From: Acidobacteriota bacterium
GTDB lineage: Bacteria; Acidobacteriota; Vicinamibacteria; Vicinamibacterales; SCN-69-37
Assembly (NCBI GenBank): GCA_947467605.1
Contig: CANIII010000029.1
Span: 1 to 47,010, forward strand
Direction: 5' to 3'
DNA length: 47,010 bases
The notes under the pieces are model-generated. The model made no database searches. It had not been told where the DNA came from and was given only the letters and a program-made list of their open reading frames with translations. Below, one piece after another: positions 18,188 through 29,774 of the stretch. Made by a program: the position numbers and the translations under genes. The stretch's first letter is position 1. The number at the start of each line of letters is the position of its first letter.

Positions 18188-18787
18188 ATGGAAATGCGAG
18201 TCCATCGTCGTTCATTCCTCCTCACGTCAGCCGCAGCGCTGACAACCGCGCTCGCGGCATGTGGTCGCGAGCGTGCCGTGTCTGTCAATCGCCGTACGGT
18301 GTCGCCGCCGTCAGCGCCAGGCGCGCCGGGTCCCAACACCGTCACGATCATCGACTTTGCGGAGAATGGCGGGCGCATCGGTCCGGTCGACGTCGCCAAG
18401 GTCGTGAAGACGGATGCCGAATGGCACGAGCAGTTGTCGGACTTGTGCTACACCGTCACGCGGCAGGAAGGCACGGAGCGGCCGTTCACCGGGCCGCTGA
18501 ACAAAGAACACGGCAAGGGCGTCTTCCGCTGTATCTGCTGCGACACGGCGGTGTTCAGTTCGGACACAAAGTTTGAATCCGGCACGGGCTGGCCCAGTTT
18601 CTGGCAGCCCATCGCGCCCGAGAACGTGACCGAGACCACCGACAACAGCTTCGGCATGAGCCGCACAGCGGTGTCATGCGCGCGATGCGATGCGCATCTC
18701 GGGCACGTGTTTCCTGACGGGCCGCCACCCACTGGGCAGCGCTACTGCATGAACTCCGCCGCGATGACGTTTTCGAAAATTGCCTAG
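18188..18787 (+). CDS. msrB: Exported peptide-methionine (R)-S-oxide reductase
   Basis: Reduces methionine-R-sulfoxide in proteins. The 199-residue product has an N-terminal twin-arginine-like signal ([20 protein letters not shown]), also compatible with a lipoprotein Cys, so it should act outside the cytoplasm. The MsrB domain has the zinc-binding CxxC pairs (CICC and CARC), the GTGWPSFW motif, [10 protein letters not shown] and the catalytic Cys in RYCMNSAA. I took ATG 18188; ATGs at 18152 and 18155 are also in frame but lie inside the divergent WG-repeat gene. Only 16 nt separate the two divergent starts. Repair of oxidised cell-envelope proteins is the likely role. Confidence 0.9.
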   Translation: MEMRVHRRSFLLTSAAALTTALAACGRERAVSVNRRTVSPPSAPGAPGPNTVTIIDFAENGGRIGPVDVAKVVKTDAEWHEQLSDLCYTVTRQEGTERPFTGPLNKEHGKGVFRCICCDTAVFSSDTKFESGTGWPSFWQPIAPENVTETTDNSFGMSRTAVSCARCDAHLGHVFPDGPPPTGQRYCMNSAAMTFSKIA

Positions 18788-18797
18788 CGCCGCGGGC

Positions 18798-19637
18798 CTA
18801 GCGCAGTGCCAGCGCCGTTCGGATTTCTGAGAATGAACTCGGCGACACTCGGCCAGAGTTGAAGAGCGGCGTCGGCGACCAATCTGCCACCCGTGTCGAC
18901 GACGTGATGCGGCCGGTGAATCGGCCGGACCCGCTCATGCGCGGGTTCGTGATCGTGCACTGCACGGTACCGCCGATCTGACTCACGCCCGACTGCGACA
19001 ACTGAAAGCCGGCAACAGCGCCAAAGGTGAAGTCGCCGCCCGCGCCCGTCGGTTCGGTGTTTGAACCAAACGCACCGCCAACCGCCCCGTTGGCGCTCGC
19101 GAAGCGATAGGTTGACGATGCCAGTTCCCAGGATGCGTCGACCACGCCATTGGTCTGTTTCATCGTGACAATGTAAGGGCCGCTCAGACCGGACGTGAAG
19201 GTGCTGCAGAAACCCGATCCGGCGAAGTCGCCGGTGTCGGTGCATCCTGACAGCTGATACATGCCCGACCATGTGCCGTTGAAGTCGCCGATCACGGTCA
19301 GGTGCTTGGTGCCGCGCGTGCCTGCCGCGCTGTCGAAGAAGATCGTGACATCGCCCGGGCTGATGGTGGTGACGAGCCCAGCCTGGCTGACCGTGGCGAC
19401 GCCCGGTGCATCGGTGCCCCAGGTGCCGGTTGGTGCGCTGTCGATGGATCCCGTGCTCGCGGTGACCGCGGCCGACATCTGCTCAGTGCGACCGATCGAG
19501 ACGCGCGACTGGCCCGAGGCAACGGTGGTTGTCGCCATTGAGGCCAAGGTGACCGAAGCGGCCGGCGAGGTTGGGGGCGTGACGGCTCCGCAACCGACGG
19601 CCAGGCAAACGAGACCAGACAGGGCGACAACGCGCAT
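18798..19637 (-). CDS. Ig-like (BIG_2-type) domain lipoprotein, unknown function
   Basis: A 279-residue protein with a short signal ending CLAVGCGA, suggesting a lipoprotein. Residues about 25-120 resemble a bacterial Ig-like domain (TWGTDAPGVATVSQAGLVTTISPGDVTI pattern). The rest is a beta-rich domain with GDFNGTWSGMYQLSGC, four Cys residues, and a VGGTVQCTITNP segment; similar acidobacterial surface lipoproteins exist, but no function is known to me. The ATG at 19637 has a GGGAGAA ribosome site; the longer frame to 19685 lacks a signal peptide. It is convergent with msrB (10 nt apart) and divergent from the di-heme oxidoreductase. Confidence 0.75.
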   Translation of the reverse strand: MRVVALSGLVCLAVGCGAVTPPTSPAASVTLASMATTTVASGQSRVSIGRTEQMSAAVTASTGSIDSAPTGTWGTDAPGVATVSQAGLVTTISPGDVTIFFDSAAGTRGTKHLTVIGDFNGTWSGMYQLSGCTDTGDFAGSGFCSTFTSGLSGPYIVTMKQTNGVVDASWELASSTYRFASANGAVGGAFGSNTEPTGAGGDFTFGAVAGFQLSQSGVSQIGGTVQCTITNPRMSGSGRFTGRITSSTRVADWSPTPLFNSGRVSPSSFSEIRTALALR

Positions 19638-19678
19638 ATGAGGTTCTCCCTCGCCGAGTATCGCCAAGTTGGGGGACC

Positions 19679-19706
19679 TTGGCAAGGACGTTGTCGTCCT
19701 TAAGAT
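19679..19706 (+). promoter_or_regulatory. Putative sigma-70 promoter of the di-heme oxidoreductase gene
   Basis: TTGGCA (19679-19684), 16-nt spacer, TAAGAT (19701-19706). This leaves a leader of about 40 nt, with AGGAG at 19741-19745 before ATG 19753, so this gene has a conventional layout, unlike several others here. Confidence 0.4.
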
Positions 19707-19752
19707 CTGCGTAAGGCGCGTCCTCTACATTCCCCGATACAGGAGTGTGAGT

Positions 19753-20982
19753 ATGGGCACATCGCAACAGAATTTCCGCTGGATCGTCGGGGTTTCCCTC
19801 GCGTCGCTGCTCGTTCTGATCGCGTCGCGCCGTCCCCTTGAAGGACAGAACGGGTCGATCGACGCGCCGAACGGATTCGACGGCCAGACCAATGGCGCCA
19901 TCTCGCAGCAGGACTTCGTGCAGGCGCGTCTCACGTTCGAAGAGCGCGACGATATTCAAAAGGGTCTCGGGCCGGTCTACAACGCGCAGAGCTGCGTCGA
20001 GTGTCACCAGAACCCGATCACGGGCGGCGCCTCGCAGGTGTCAGTACTGCGCGCCGGTCACTTCGACGGCACGAACTTCTTTGATCATCCCGGCGGCTCA
20101 CTCATCCAGGACCGCGCCATCGTGGCCGGTCTGCAGGAGCATGTGCTGGCCGGCAACGAAGTGCGCGCATTCCGCATGTCGCTGAGCATTCTGGGCGACG
20201 GCTTCATTGAAGCGATCGACGATCGCACGATTATGGATATCGCGCGAAGTCAGCCCGCAAATATGCGCGGCGATGTCGTGCAGGTCCCGATTCTCGAAGC
20301 GCCCGGCACCACGCGTGTCGGCCGGTTCGGCTGGAAGTCGCAGCACGCGAGCCTACTGTCCTTCTCGGCGGATGCGTACCTCAATGAGATCGGCATTACC
20401 AATCGGCTGTTGCTGCTGGAGAATTCGTCGAATGGCAACTCGGTGGCTGCGGCCGACCGTGTGCCGGATCGTGGGCCGAGCGGCGAAGACGTCGACAACG
20501 ACGTCGACATCTTCGCGCAATTCATGCGCGCGACGAAGGCGCCGAGTCGCGACGACAATCTCGCGCGCAGCGCCGATGCGCAGGCTGGCGCCACACTGTT
20601 CAACGCCGTCGGCTGCAACACCTGCCACGTCACCGACATCACGACGGCACCCGCCGGCCGTGTCATCAATGGCGGCACGTTCACTGTGCCGCCGGCGCTC
20701 GGCAACAAGACGATTCATGCCTACAGCGACTTCCTCCTGCACGACGTCGGCACCGGCGACGGCATCGTGCAGAACGGGGGGCAGAGTACTCGCAACAAGC
20801 TGCGGACGCCGCCGCTATGGGGGCTGCGCACTCGCAGTCGCCTGATGCACGACGGGTTCTCGGTGTCGCCGTTCGATGCGATCACCCGGCATGGCGGGGA
20901 AGCGATCAACGTGCTGCGCCTGTTCAACACGCTGCGCGATGACCAGAAACTGGCCTTGATTGCGTTCCTGAACTCACTCTAA
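19753..20982 (+). CDS. Di-heme oxidoreductase (DHOR, DUF1111 family)
   Basis: A 409-residue protein with an N-terminal signal/anchor helix (about residues 9-25). It has two c-type heme motifs, CVECH at 81-85 in GLGPVYNAQSCVECHQ and CNTCH near 288-292, plus the family segment KLRTPPLWGLRTRSRLMHDG and an ITRHGGEA stretch. DUF1111 proteins resemble di-heme cytochrome c peroxidases and are often called thiol oxidoreductases, but their substrate is not established. It should work in the periplasm. AGGAG 7 nt upstream supports ATG 19753. It is a single-gene unit followed by a stem-loop. Confidence 0.88.
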   Translation: MGTSQQNFRWIVGVSLASLLVLIASRRPLEGQNGSIDAPNGFDGQTNGAISQQDFVQARLTFEERDDIQKGLGPVYNAQSCVECHQNPITGGASQVSVLRAGHFDGTNFFDHPGGSLIQDRAIVAGLQEHVLAGNEVRAFRMSLSILGDGFIEAIDDRTIMDIARSQPANMRGDVVQVPILEAPGTTRVGRFGWKSQHASLLSFSADAYLNEIGITNRLLLLENSSNGNSVAAADRVPDRGPSGEDVDNDVDIFAQFMRATKAPSRDDNLARSADAQAGATLFNAVGCNTCHVTDITTAPAGRVINGGTFTVPPALGNKTIHAYSDFLLHDVGTGDGIVQNGGQSTRNKLRTPPLWGLRTRSRLMHDGFSVSPFDAITRHGGEAINVLRLFNTLRDDQKLALIAFLNSL

Positions 20983-20992
20983 ACGCGCGCTC

Positions 20993-21029
20993 GGCCGTCG
21001 ATCGAAAAGAATACCGATCGAAAACGGCC
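20993..21029. terminator. Stem-loop after the di-heme oxidoreductase gene
   Basis: GGCCGT-CGATCG (20993-21004) pairs with CGATCG (21015-21020) and, after a 3-nt A bulge, ACGGCC (21024-21029), around a 10-nt A-rich loop. It lies 10 nt after the stop codon and has no T-tract. Confidence 0.45.
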
Positions 21030-21047
21030 AAACACTCGTCAAGTGTC

Positions 21048-21053
21048 TATACT
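21048..21053 (+). promoter_or_regulatory. Putative -10 box (TATACT) of nfeD
   Basis: TATACT is followed by 7 nt and then the ATG at 21061. There is no Shine-Dalgarno sequence in between and no obvious -35. This is consistent with a leaderless transcript. Confidence 0.4.
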
Positions 21054-21060
21054 GACGCCT

Positions 21061-21510
21061 ATGTCGTTGCTCTGGTGGCACTGGATCGTGGTCGGCCTCC
21101 TCCTGATTCTGGGAGAAATGGCCTCAGCCGGCGGGTTCTACGTCATCTTCTTTGGCGGCGCCGCTCTGCTGGTAGGCATTCTGGCCGCCTTCGGTGTCGC
21201 CGGGCCCGGCTGGGCGCAACTCATCCTGTTCTCGGTCCTGTCGATCAGCTCGCTGGCGCTCTTCCGCAGCCCCCTGATGAAGTGGATGCAGCTCGACCCT
21301 CAGCGGCCGGCGGTCGACCCACTGATCGGCGAGATTGGCATTACTCAGGAAGACATCGTACCCGGCGGCGTTGGCCGGTTGGAACTCCGCGGTACCTCGT
21401 GGTCCGGTCGCAACGCGACGTCGTCAGCACTGACACGCGGCACGCGATGCCGCGTCGTGCGAGTGGAAGGTCTTATGTTGCACGTCGAGCCTGAAGGAGG
21501 CCGCGCCTGA
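21061..21510 (+). CDS. NfeD-family membrane protein
   Basis: A 149-residue short-form NfeD protein. Two or three transmembrane segments (WWHWIVVGLLLILGEMASAGGF through the FFGGAALLVGILAAFG stretch) are followed by the small soluble OB-fold (about residues 90-145; LIGEIGITQEDIVPGGVGRL, GTRCRVVRVEGLMLHV). NfeD proteins partner with SPFH/stomatin proteins, and the next gene is one; the stop and start share a base (TGATG). ATG 21061 gives the usual short N-terminus; a GTG at 21043 is possible. Likely role: membrane microdomain organisation or membrane-protein quality control with the SPFH partner. Confidence 0.9.
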   Translation: MSLLWWHWIVVGLLLILGEMASAGGFYVIFFGGAALLVGILAAFGVAGPGWAQLILFSVLSISSLALFRSPLMKWMQLDPQRPAVDPLIGEIGITQEDIVPGGVGRLELRGTSWSGRNATSSALTRGTRCRVVRVEGLMLHVEPEGGRA

Positions 21511-22424
21511 TGGACGCCCTATCGATTGTCGGACTGGTTCTGATCTTCCTCATTTTCGTCGTGATCGCGAAGACGGCGGTCGTGGTCCCGCAACAAAATG
21601 CCTTCATCGTCGAGCGCGTGGGCCGCTACCACGCCACACTCCAGGCCGGCTTCCACGTGCTGGTGCCCTTCATCGATTCCATTCGGTATCGGCATTCGCT
21701 GAAGGAAGTCGCGATCGATATCCCTGCGCAGGTCTGCATCACGCGCGACAACGTGCAGGTCGGCGTTGACGGCATCCTCTATATGAAGATTCTGGATCCG
21801 GAGCGCGCGTCGTACGGCATCTCGAACTTCAACTTCGCCATCACTCAGCTCGCGCAAACCAATCTGCGCAGCGAAATCGGCAAGATCACGCTCGACAAGA
21901 CCTTCGAGGAACGCACCAACATCAACTCGGCCGTCGTGACGGAGCTCGACAAGGCGTCCGAGTCGTGGGGCGTGAAGGTGCTGCGCTACGAGATCAAGAA
22001 CATCACGCCGCCGCACGATGTGCTGGCCGCCATGGAAAAACAGATGCGCGCCGAGCGGGAAAAGCGCGCCGTCATTCTGACGTCGGAAGGCACGCGCGAC
22101 GCGGCCATCAACAACGCCGAGGGTGACAAGCAGCAGGTCATCAAAGCGTCAGAAGCGCGACGTCAACAGCAGATCAACGAGGCCGAAGGCCAGGCTGCCG
22201 CGATTCTCGCCGTCGCGACCGCCACCGCCGAAGGCATCCGCAAGGTCGCCGAGACGATTCAGCAGCCGGGTGGCGTCGAAGCGACGCAGTTGCGCGTGGC
22301 CGAGCAGTATGTGAAGCAGTTTGGTGAAATTGCCAAGGCCAGCACCACACTCGTCCTGCCGTCGAATGTGGCAGATGTTGCGTCGATGGTGGCGCTGGCG
22401 ACGAAGGTGTTTAAGACGCAGTAG
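21510..22424 (+). CDS. SPFH/band 7 (paraslipin/QmcA-like) membrane protein
   Basis: A 304-residue stomatin-like protein. An N-terminal transmembrane helix (about residues 4-22) is followed by the SPFH domain (QQNAFIVERVGRYHATLQAG, then GFHVLVPFIDSIRYRHSLKE) and a long Ala/Glu-rich coiled coil (ERE, EGTRDAAINNAEGDKQQVI, NEAEGQAAAI). Family members form oligomeric rings in the membrane and control proteases or lipid domains. Translational coupling to nfeD (1-nt overlap) strongly supports a common complex. The C-terminus lacks the extension seen in HflK/HflC. Confidence 0.92.
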   Translation: MDALSIVGLVLIFLIFVVIAKTAVVVPQQNAFIVERVGRYHATLQAGFHVLVPFIDSIRYRHSLKEVAIDIPAQVCITRDNVQVGVDGILYMKILDPERASYGISNFNFAITQLAQTNLRSEIGKITLDKTFEERTNINSAVVTELDKASESWGVKVLRYEIKNITPPHDVLAAMEKQMRAEREKRAVILTSEGTRDAAINNAEGDKQQVIKASEARRQQQINEAEGQAAAILAVATATAEGIRKVAETIQQPGGVEATQLRVAEQYVKQFGEIAKASTTLVLPSNVADVASMVALATKVFKTQ

Positions 22425-22440
22425 TTCAAGACCGATTCAA

Positions 22441-22512
22441 CGTGAAGGACGTGAAGACCGTTTTTCAAAGAGCTTTTGAAAGTCTGTTTTCACGTCCTTT
22501 ACGTCCTTCACG
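22441..22512. terminator. Long imperfect palindrome between convergent operons
   Basis: CGTGAAGGACGT (22441-22452) pairs exactly with ACGTCCTTCACG (22501-22512). Inside, 22451-22458 can pair with 22486-22493 with one wobble, and a TTTCAAA/TTTTGAAA pair forms a further inner stem. The right arm includes the TGA (22508-22510) of the minus-strand MgtC-like gene. It is placed to end transcription from both sides. Confidence 0.55.
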
Positions 22513-23785
22513 GTTGGCTTGCCCTGGTCCCAAGAAAGATCGCCGCCGCTAGCGCGATCGCCATCATTCCTAAACCCATCGCCGTATAGAAACGGTATCG
22601 TCGTCGTCCGATGGCGACGGCGATGACGAACTTTGTCAGGGTGTTGGCGAGAATGCCGATCAGGATGGCGCGTGTCACGATGTCGATGGCGGTGCCGGTC
22701 GTGAGACTGCGTGTCATCGCGAGCACCATGGCGTCGACTTCAGAGAAACCGAGCAGCGCCGCCGAGCTATAGATGCCCGTCGTGCCGAGGTAGCGCTGCA
22801 CCGCGGCGATCGCAACAAGTGCCACCTGGAACAGGACCGCCATCTGCAGCGCGGCGCCAAATTGTAGTGGGTTCTCGCCGTGCGGATGTTGCGGCGGGCC
22901 GGTCCGTTTGGTTCGCATCCCCCAGATCGTGAGCGCCGTGCCGATCAGAAACGGGGCGACGAAGGCCGACGCCAGATGCCATGGCAGGCCCGGCGCGAGC
23001 ACGCTGGTGACGATCAGCACGCGCACAAACAGCATCGCGTTCGCGCCCATCACGCCGGAGGCGAGCGCGCCATCGACACCAGCTTCCGATTGACTCAGCC
23101 GAGACATCGTCAATGTCACCGACGTGGATGAGATGAATCCGCCGAGGATGCCGGAAATCGCGAAGCCCTGGTCACTACCGACCGTGCGGCGAACGACGTA
23201 GCTGCAGAAGCTCAGGCCTGAGAAGAACAACACCACCGCCCAGAGTTCGCGCGGACGCATCGCACCGAACGGACCGAACGGCCCGGCGGGCAAGAGCGGC
23301 AGCACCACCAGTGCCATCACCGCAAATCGGGCGCCCGCCGCAATACCTTCGTCGTCGATATGCGTGACCCACGCATGCAGCCGCGTCTTCTCAATCAGCA
23401 GGAGCACGGTCAGTGCCGTGACGCCCATGGCGAGCGTTGTGAGTCCCAGGCCGGCGAGCACGCCGGACGCGAGCACGATGATTCCGGCGACTTCTGTGGT
23501 GCCGTCGATGTCTTGTTGGCTCGCGCGCGCGTAGCCGATGGCGATCAGTGCGGCGGCGGCCGAGAGCAGCACAACGGCGATGGCGCGGACATCCGCCAGC
23601 CACAACCACCCACTGATGCCGGCGAGCGCGCCGAGCATGGTGAATGTGCGAAGTCCGGCGAGCCGCGCATGGGGGCCCGACGCGTGTCCAGACCACTGAC
23701 GTTCCACGCCGACCGCGAGGCCACTCAGGGTCGCAACGAGCAGGTGGACGACGGCGGGGAGGTCAAGGACCATGACTACCGCCAT
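22508..23785 (-). CDS. MgtC/SapB-DUF4010 family membrane protein
   Basis: A 425-residue polytopic membrane protein. The N-terminal MgtC-like part has LVATLSGLAVGVERQWSGH and ARLAGLRTFTMLGALAG; the C-terminal two-thirds is the DUF4010 domain (GFISSTSVTLTMSRLSQ, GVMGANAMLFVRVLI, LLGFSEVDAMVLAM). About 11-12 hydrophobic segments are visible. The function is unknown; MgtC relatives influence magnesium or phosphate homeostasis and ATP synthase. It is the last gene of the RND operon, 9 nt after the DUF2892 gene, and its stop lies in the bidirectional hairpin. An internal ATG at 23773 is an alternative start. Confidence 0.85.
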   Translation of the reverse strand: MAVVMVLDLPAVVHLLVATLSGLAVGVERQWSGHASGPHARLAGLRTFTMLGALAGISGWLWLADVRAIAVVLLSAAAALIAIGYARASQQDIDGTTEVAGIIVLASGVLAGLGLTTLAMGVTALTVLLLIEKTRLHAWVTHIDDEGIAAGARFAVMALVVLPLLPAGPFGPFGAMRPRELWAVVLFFSGLSFCSYVVRRTVGSDQGFAISGILGGFISSTSVTLTMSRLSQSEAGVDGALASGVMGANAMLFVRVLIVTSVLAPGLPWHLASAFVAPFLIGTALTIWGMRTKRTGPPQHPHGENPLQFGAALQMAVLFQVALVAIAAVQRYLGTTGIYSSAALLGFSEVDAMVLAMTRSLTTGTAIDIVTRAILIGILANTLTKFVIAVAIGRRRYRFYTAMGLGMMAIALAAAIFLGTRASQP

Positions 23786-23794
23786 CGTATCGCT

Positions 23795-23992
23795 CTACCG
23801 CGGGTCGGGCACGCCGGCCTTCCGCAGGATCGCCATCATCGGGCACCAGCCGGTGAAGTACGACTGGAACAGGTTGACGCCCACAAAGAGCGAGAACCAC
23901 AGGAATCGCGGATCGACATACATCGCAAGCAACACGCTCACGGTGACGAGTAGTCCGGCAATGAGTCTGAGCATCGATTCAACCGTCATCAC
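23795..23992 (-). CDS. DUF2892 (YgaP-like) small membrane protein
   Basis: A 65-residue protein with two hydrophobic helices (about 8-25 and 29-45) and the DUF2892 signature NLFQSYFTGWCPMMAILRKAG near the C-terminus. In other proteins this domain follows a rhodanese domain (YgaP); here it stands alone. It sits 7 nt after the RND pump gene and 9 nt before the MgtC-like gene on the same strand, so it is part of that operon. The conserved Cys-Pro could take part in sulfur or metal chemistry, but this is unproven. Confidence 0.85.
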   Translation of the reverse strand: MMTVESMLRLIAGLLVTVSVLLAMYVDPRFLWFSLFVGVNLFQSYFTGWCPMMAILRKAGVPDPR

Positions 23993-23999
23993 AACATCC

Positions 24000-27172
<3,173 letters not shown>

Positions 27173-27176
<4 letters not shown>

Positions 27177-28348
27177 CGCGCGCTCCCCGACACGATGATC
27201 CGTGCGCCGTCCATGAGCGTGATCGCTGGGGCTAGCAGCACCGATTCACCGGCCACCAGTCCATCGAGCACCTCCACGCCGGTCGTGCTGGTCTCGCCGA
27301 GCGACACCGCGCGCAATCGCGCGCGCGCATCCGACGCGGCCACGAAGACGAAGCTGAGCTGTCCGCGGCGGATGACGGCGGATGCCGGGATCACGATCGT
27401 CGTGCGGGGTGAGGCGGCAAATCGCGCGCGGCCGTAGAGGCCCGAGCGCCAGCCGGTGCTGTCGGGGACATCGATCTTCACGCCGAAGCTGTGCTGGTCG
27501 GCGTCGATGTTCGAGATCTCAGAGACCCGACCCGCGTGGCCGGGCACGCTGTCGCCGTCCGTGTCGATGTGCACCTCCACGGTCTGGCCCAGAGTGACGA
27601 AGGCGGCGCGCGCGGCGTCGATGCGCAGGCTGAGCTGCAGCGCAGACGGCGATTCGATGACGAGCAGCGCCGCGCCGGGCGTCGCCATCGAGCCCGGATC
27701 GATCGCGCGTTCGATCACGACGCCGTCAAACGGCGCGGTCAGCGCGCGATAGGACGCGTCGGTGGCTGCCGCCGATCGCGCCGCTGTCAGCGCCTCGAGG
27801 CCGGCGCTGGCTTCACCGCGACGCGCGCGCGCGCCCTTCAGCCGCGATTCAGCTGAGGCCAGCGCGGCGACGGCCTCATCGAGCTCCTGCGCTGTGGCCG
27901 CGCGGTCCGCGCGCAATTGCGCGATGCGCGCGTGGGTGGCCTTGGCCAGCACCACCGCGGCGTCAGCGCCTTCGACATCAGCGGTCGCGGCGCTCAAGCC
28001 CTCAGTGGCGGCCGTGACCGACGCCGATGCGCGCGTGGCTTGCGCACCCAGGCCGGCCGCGTCGAGTTCGATCAGCGTCTGGCCCTGTTTCACATGGTCG
28101 CCCGGCCGCACTCTCACGGTCAGGACCGGCGCGAGCAGCCGGCTGGCGATCGTGGCCGTCGTCCGCGCGCGCAAGGCGCCGCCCGCGTTGAAGTGCGCCG
28201 GCCAGTCCAGCTGGCTGGCCACGGCCGTCGTGACGGCTACCGCCGGTGCGTTGTCGGGCGTGGCCTCCTGCGGCGAACTGCAGGAGGCGGCGCCAACAAC
28301 GAAGGGAAGAAGCAGGGCAGTGAGGTAGATGCGCACGTGGGTCCTCAT
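27173..28348 (-). CDS. RND efflux periplasmic adaptor (MFP), probable lipoprotein
   Basis: A 391-residue membrane-fusion protein. The N-terminal signal ends GAASCSS, suggesting a lipid-anchored Cys near residue 23. It has the two lipoyl half-motifs (TVRVRPGDHVKQGQTLIELD and APFDGVVIERAIDPG) flanking a long Ala-rich coiled-coil hairpin (about residues 90-190), then beta-barrel and membrane-proximal domains ending near AITLMDGARIIVSG. It links the inner-membrane pump to the TolC-like channel. Its start is 12 nt after the TolC gene; its end overlaps the pump gene. Confidence 0.93.
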
Positions 28349-28360
28349 GGGATGTCGTCT

Positions 28361-29704
28361 CTACTGAATGTCGGTGAAGGTGGCGCGGCCGATCGCGCGT
28401 TGGAGGGCCGCCCACGCGATGACGGCATCGACGTCGTTTGCGGTGCGCTGCGCTTCGGCGGCCAGTTCGGCGGACGTGGCGGCGAGCACGTCACGCACGG
28501 TCGCGAGTCCCGCGGCGTATCGCTGCCGCGTGATGCGCAGGCTCTCTTTGGCGTCGTCGACAGTCAGCCGGCCGACATCGATGCGCGCGCGTGCGACGCG
28601 CCACTGCTCTCGCGCGGTCAGCACGTCGAATTCGATCGCGCGTTCGACGGCCGCGCGCGAGGCTTTCGCCGCATCCACACCGGCGTGCGCGGCGGTGACG
28701 CGCGCTGCCTCAGCGCCGCCGGTCGAAATGCTCCACCGCAGTTCCGCGCCCACGGTCCACGCGGACTCACGCGTCGTGAAGTTGAGGCCGTTCCATTCGT
28801 AACCCGCGCTGGCGGCAACGGTTGGCAACCAGCCGCCGCGGGCGTCGCTGACGCCGGTTTCGGCCATCGCTACCGCCAGATCGGCCTCGCGCAGTTCCGA
28901 CCGCGCCTTGCGCGCGTCGGCAACGAGGGCGGCCAGCTCCGGTGTCTGTGCCGTCACGGACGGCAGCCGGATCGTGAACGCTCGGTCGACCGGTGCCCCC
29001 GTCAATTGGTTGAGCGCGGCGCGAGCCGTGACGATGTCGCTCTCGGCTTGCAACTGACGTTGCCGCATGTCGGCCGCATGGACGGACATCGCCAGCACGT
29101 CCGCGTCGGTGGCCGTGCCGGCGTCGCGGCGCGACGTTGCGCGGGCGAGATCTTCCTGCGCCCAGGTGACCGCGGCCGTGGCGGCATGGGCGCCGGCTTC
29201 GGCCGTCGCGAGTCGACCGTACGCCTGCGTGACGCTCAGCGCGAGGTTTGTCATCGCGGCGGTCGCGCGGGCGTCGGCCATTGAGGCGCGGTCGGACGCG
29301 AGGCTCGTGGCCGCGCGAGTGTGGTTGCCGTCGAAGATGATCTGCGACACGCCGAGGCGGCGCGAGAAGCCGTCGACTGCACCCGGACGATTGAGGCGAT
29401 CCACGGCGAAGTCGGCGGCGGTGAAGCGTCGCGTGTTGAGCAGCGTGCCGAAGCCGGCGACCGGCTGCGTGGAGCGTTGCCAGCCCTCAGAGAAGGTCAG
29501 GCGGGGCAGCCACTCGGCCCGCACGACGCGCGTCTCGGCCTGCGCCTGGCGCGTCGAGGCTCGGGCCGCGGCGAGCGAGGGATTGTGCGCGATGGCCTCG
29601 TCGATGGCCTGCGCGAGTGTGATCGGAGCCTGAGCCAAGGCCGGCGTGCCGACCAGCAGCAGCGAGGTCAGGGCACAGAAAGCAGAGCGGAGTCGTCGTC
29701 CCAT
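28361..29704 (-). CDS. TolC-family outer-membrane efflux protein
   Basis: A 447-residue outer-membrane factor. The signal peptide ends at TPALAQA. Two OEP repeats are visible, each starting with a helix motif (ITLAQAIDEAIAHNPSLAAARAS for the first, then LVADARKARSELREADLAVA in the second half). A conserved GYEWNGL strand lies between. It is the first gene of the five-gene efflux operon (TolC-MFP-RND-DUF2892-MgtC). Its start is separated by 70 bp from the divergent ECF sigma gene; a GGAACC box on the minus strand lies in this gap. Confidence 0.92.
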   Translation of the reverse strand: MGRRLRSAFCALTSLLLVGTPALAQAPITLAQAIDEAIAHNPSLAAARASTRQAQAETRVVRAEWLPRLTFSEGWQRSTQPVAGFGTLLNTRRFTAADFAVDRLNRPGAVDGFSRRLGVSQIIFDGNHTRAATSLASDRASMADARATAAMTNLALSVTQAYGRLATAEAGAHAATAAVTWAQEDLARATSRRDAGTATDADVLAMSVHAADMRQRQLQAESDIVTARAALNQLTGAPVDRAFTIRLPSVTAQTPELAALVADARKARSELREADLAVAMAETGVSDARGGWLPTVAASAGYEWNGLNFTTRESAWTVGAELRWSISTGGAEAARVTAAHAGVDAAKASRAAVERAIEFDVLTAREQWRVARARIDVGRLTVDDAKESLRITRQRYAAGLATVRDVLAATSAELAAEAQRTANDVDAVIAWAALQRAIGRATFTDIQ

Positions 29705-29720
29705 CAGGAGAGAGATGCAG

Positions 29721-29771
29721 GGAACCGTCCGGACGTGACAGGCGGAGAAAGAAACACCGACAATAGGTTCC
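29721..29771. promoter_or_regulatory. Divergent ECF-type promoter region with inverted GGAACC boxes
   Basis: GGAACC occurs on the plus strand at 29721-29726 and on the minus strand at 29771-29766 (GGTTCC in plus). GGAACC is a typical -35 for ECF sigma factors. About 17 nt after the minus-strand box lies TCTCC; after the plus-strand box the -10 is less clear (CGGAG at 16 nt). GTCCGGAC (29727-29734) is an additional palindrome. The arrangement would let the adjacent sigma factor drive both itself and the efflux operon. Confidence 0.4.
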
Positions 29772-29774
29772 TGT

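Noticed and set aside
27900..27940. Runs of CGCGCAATTGCGCG-like palindromes in the adaptor gene
   Set aside because: Explained by Ala/Arg-rich coiled-coil coding in GC-rich DNA; no outer arms or extra residues in the protein.
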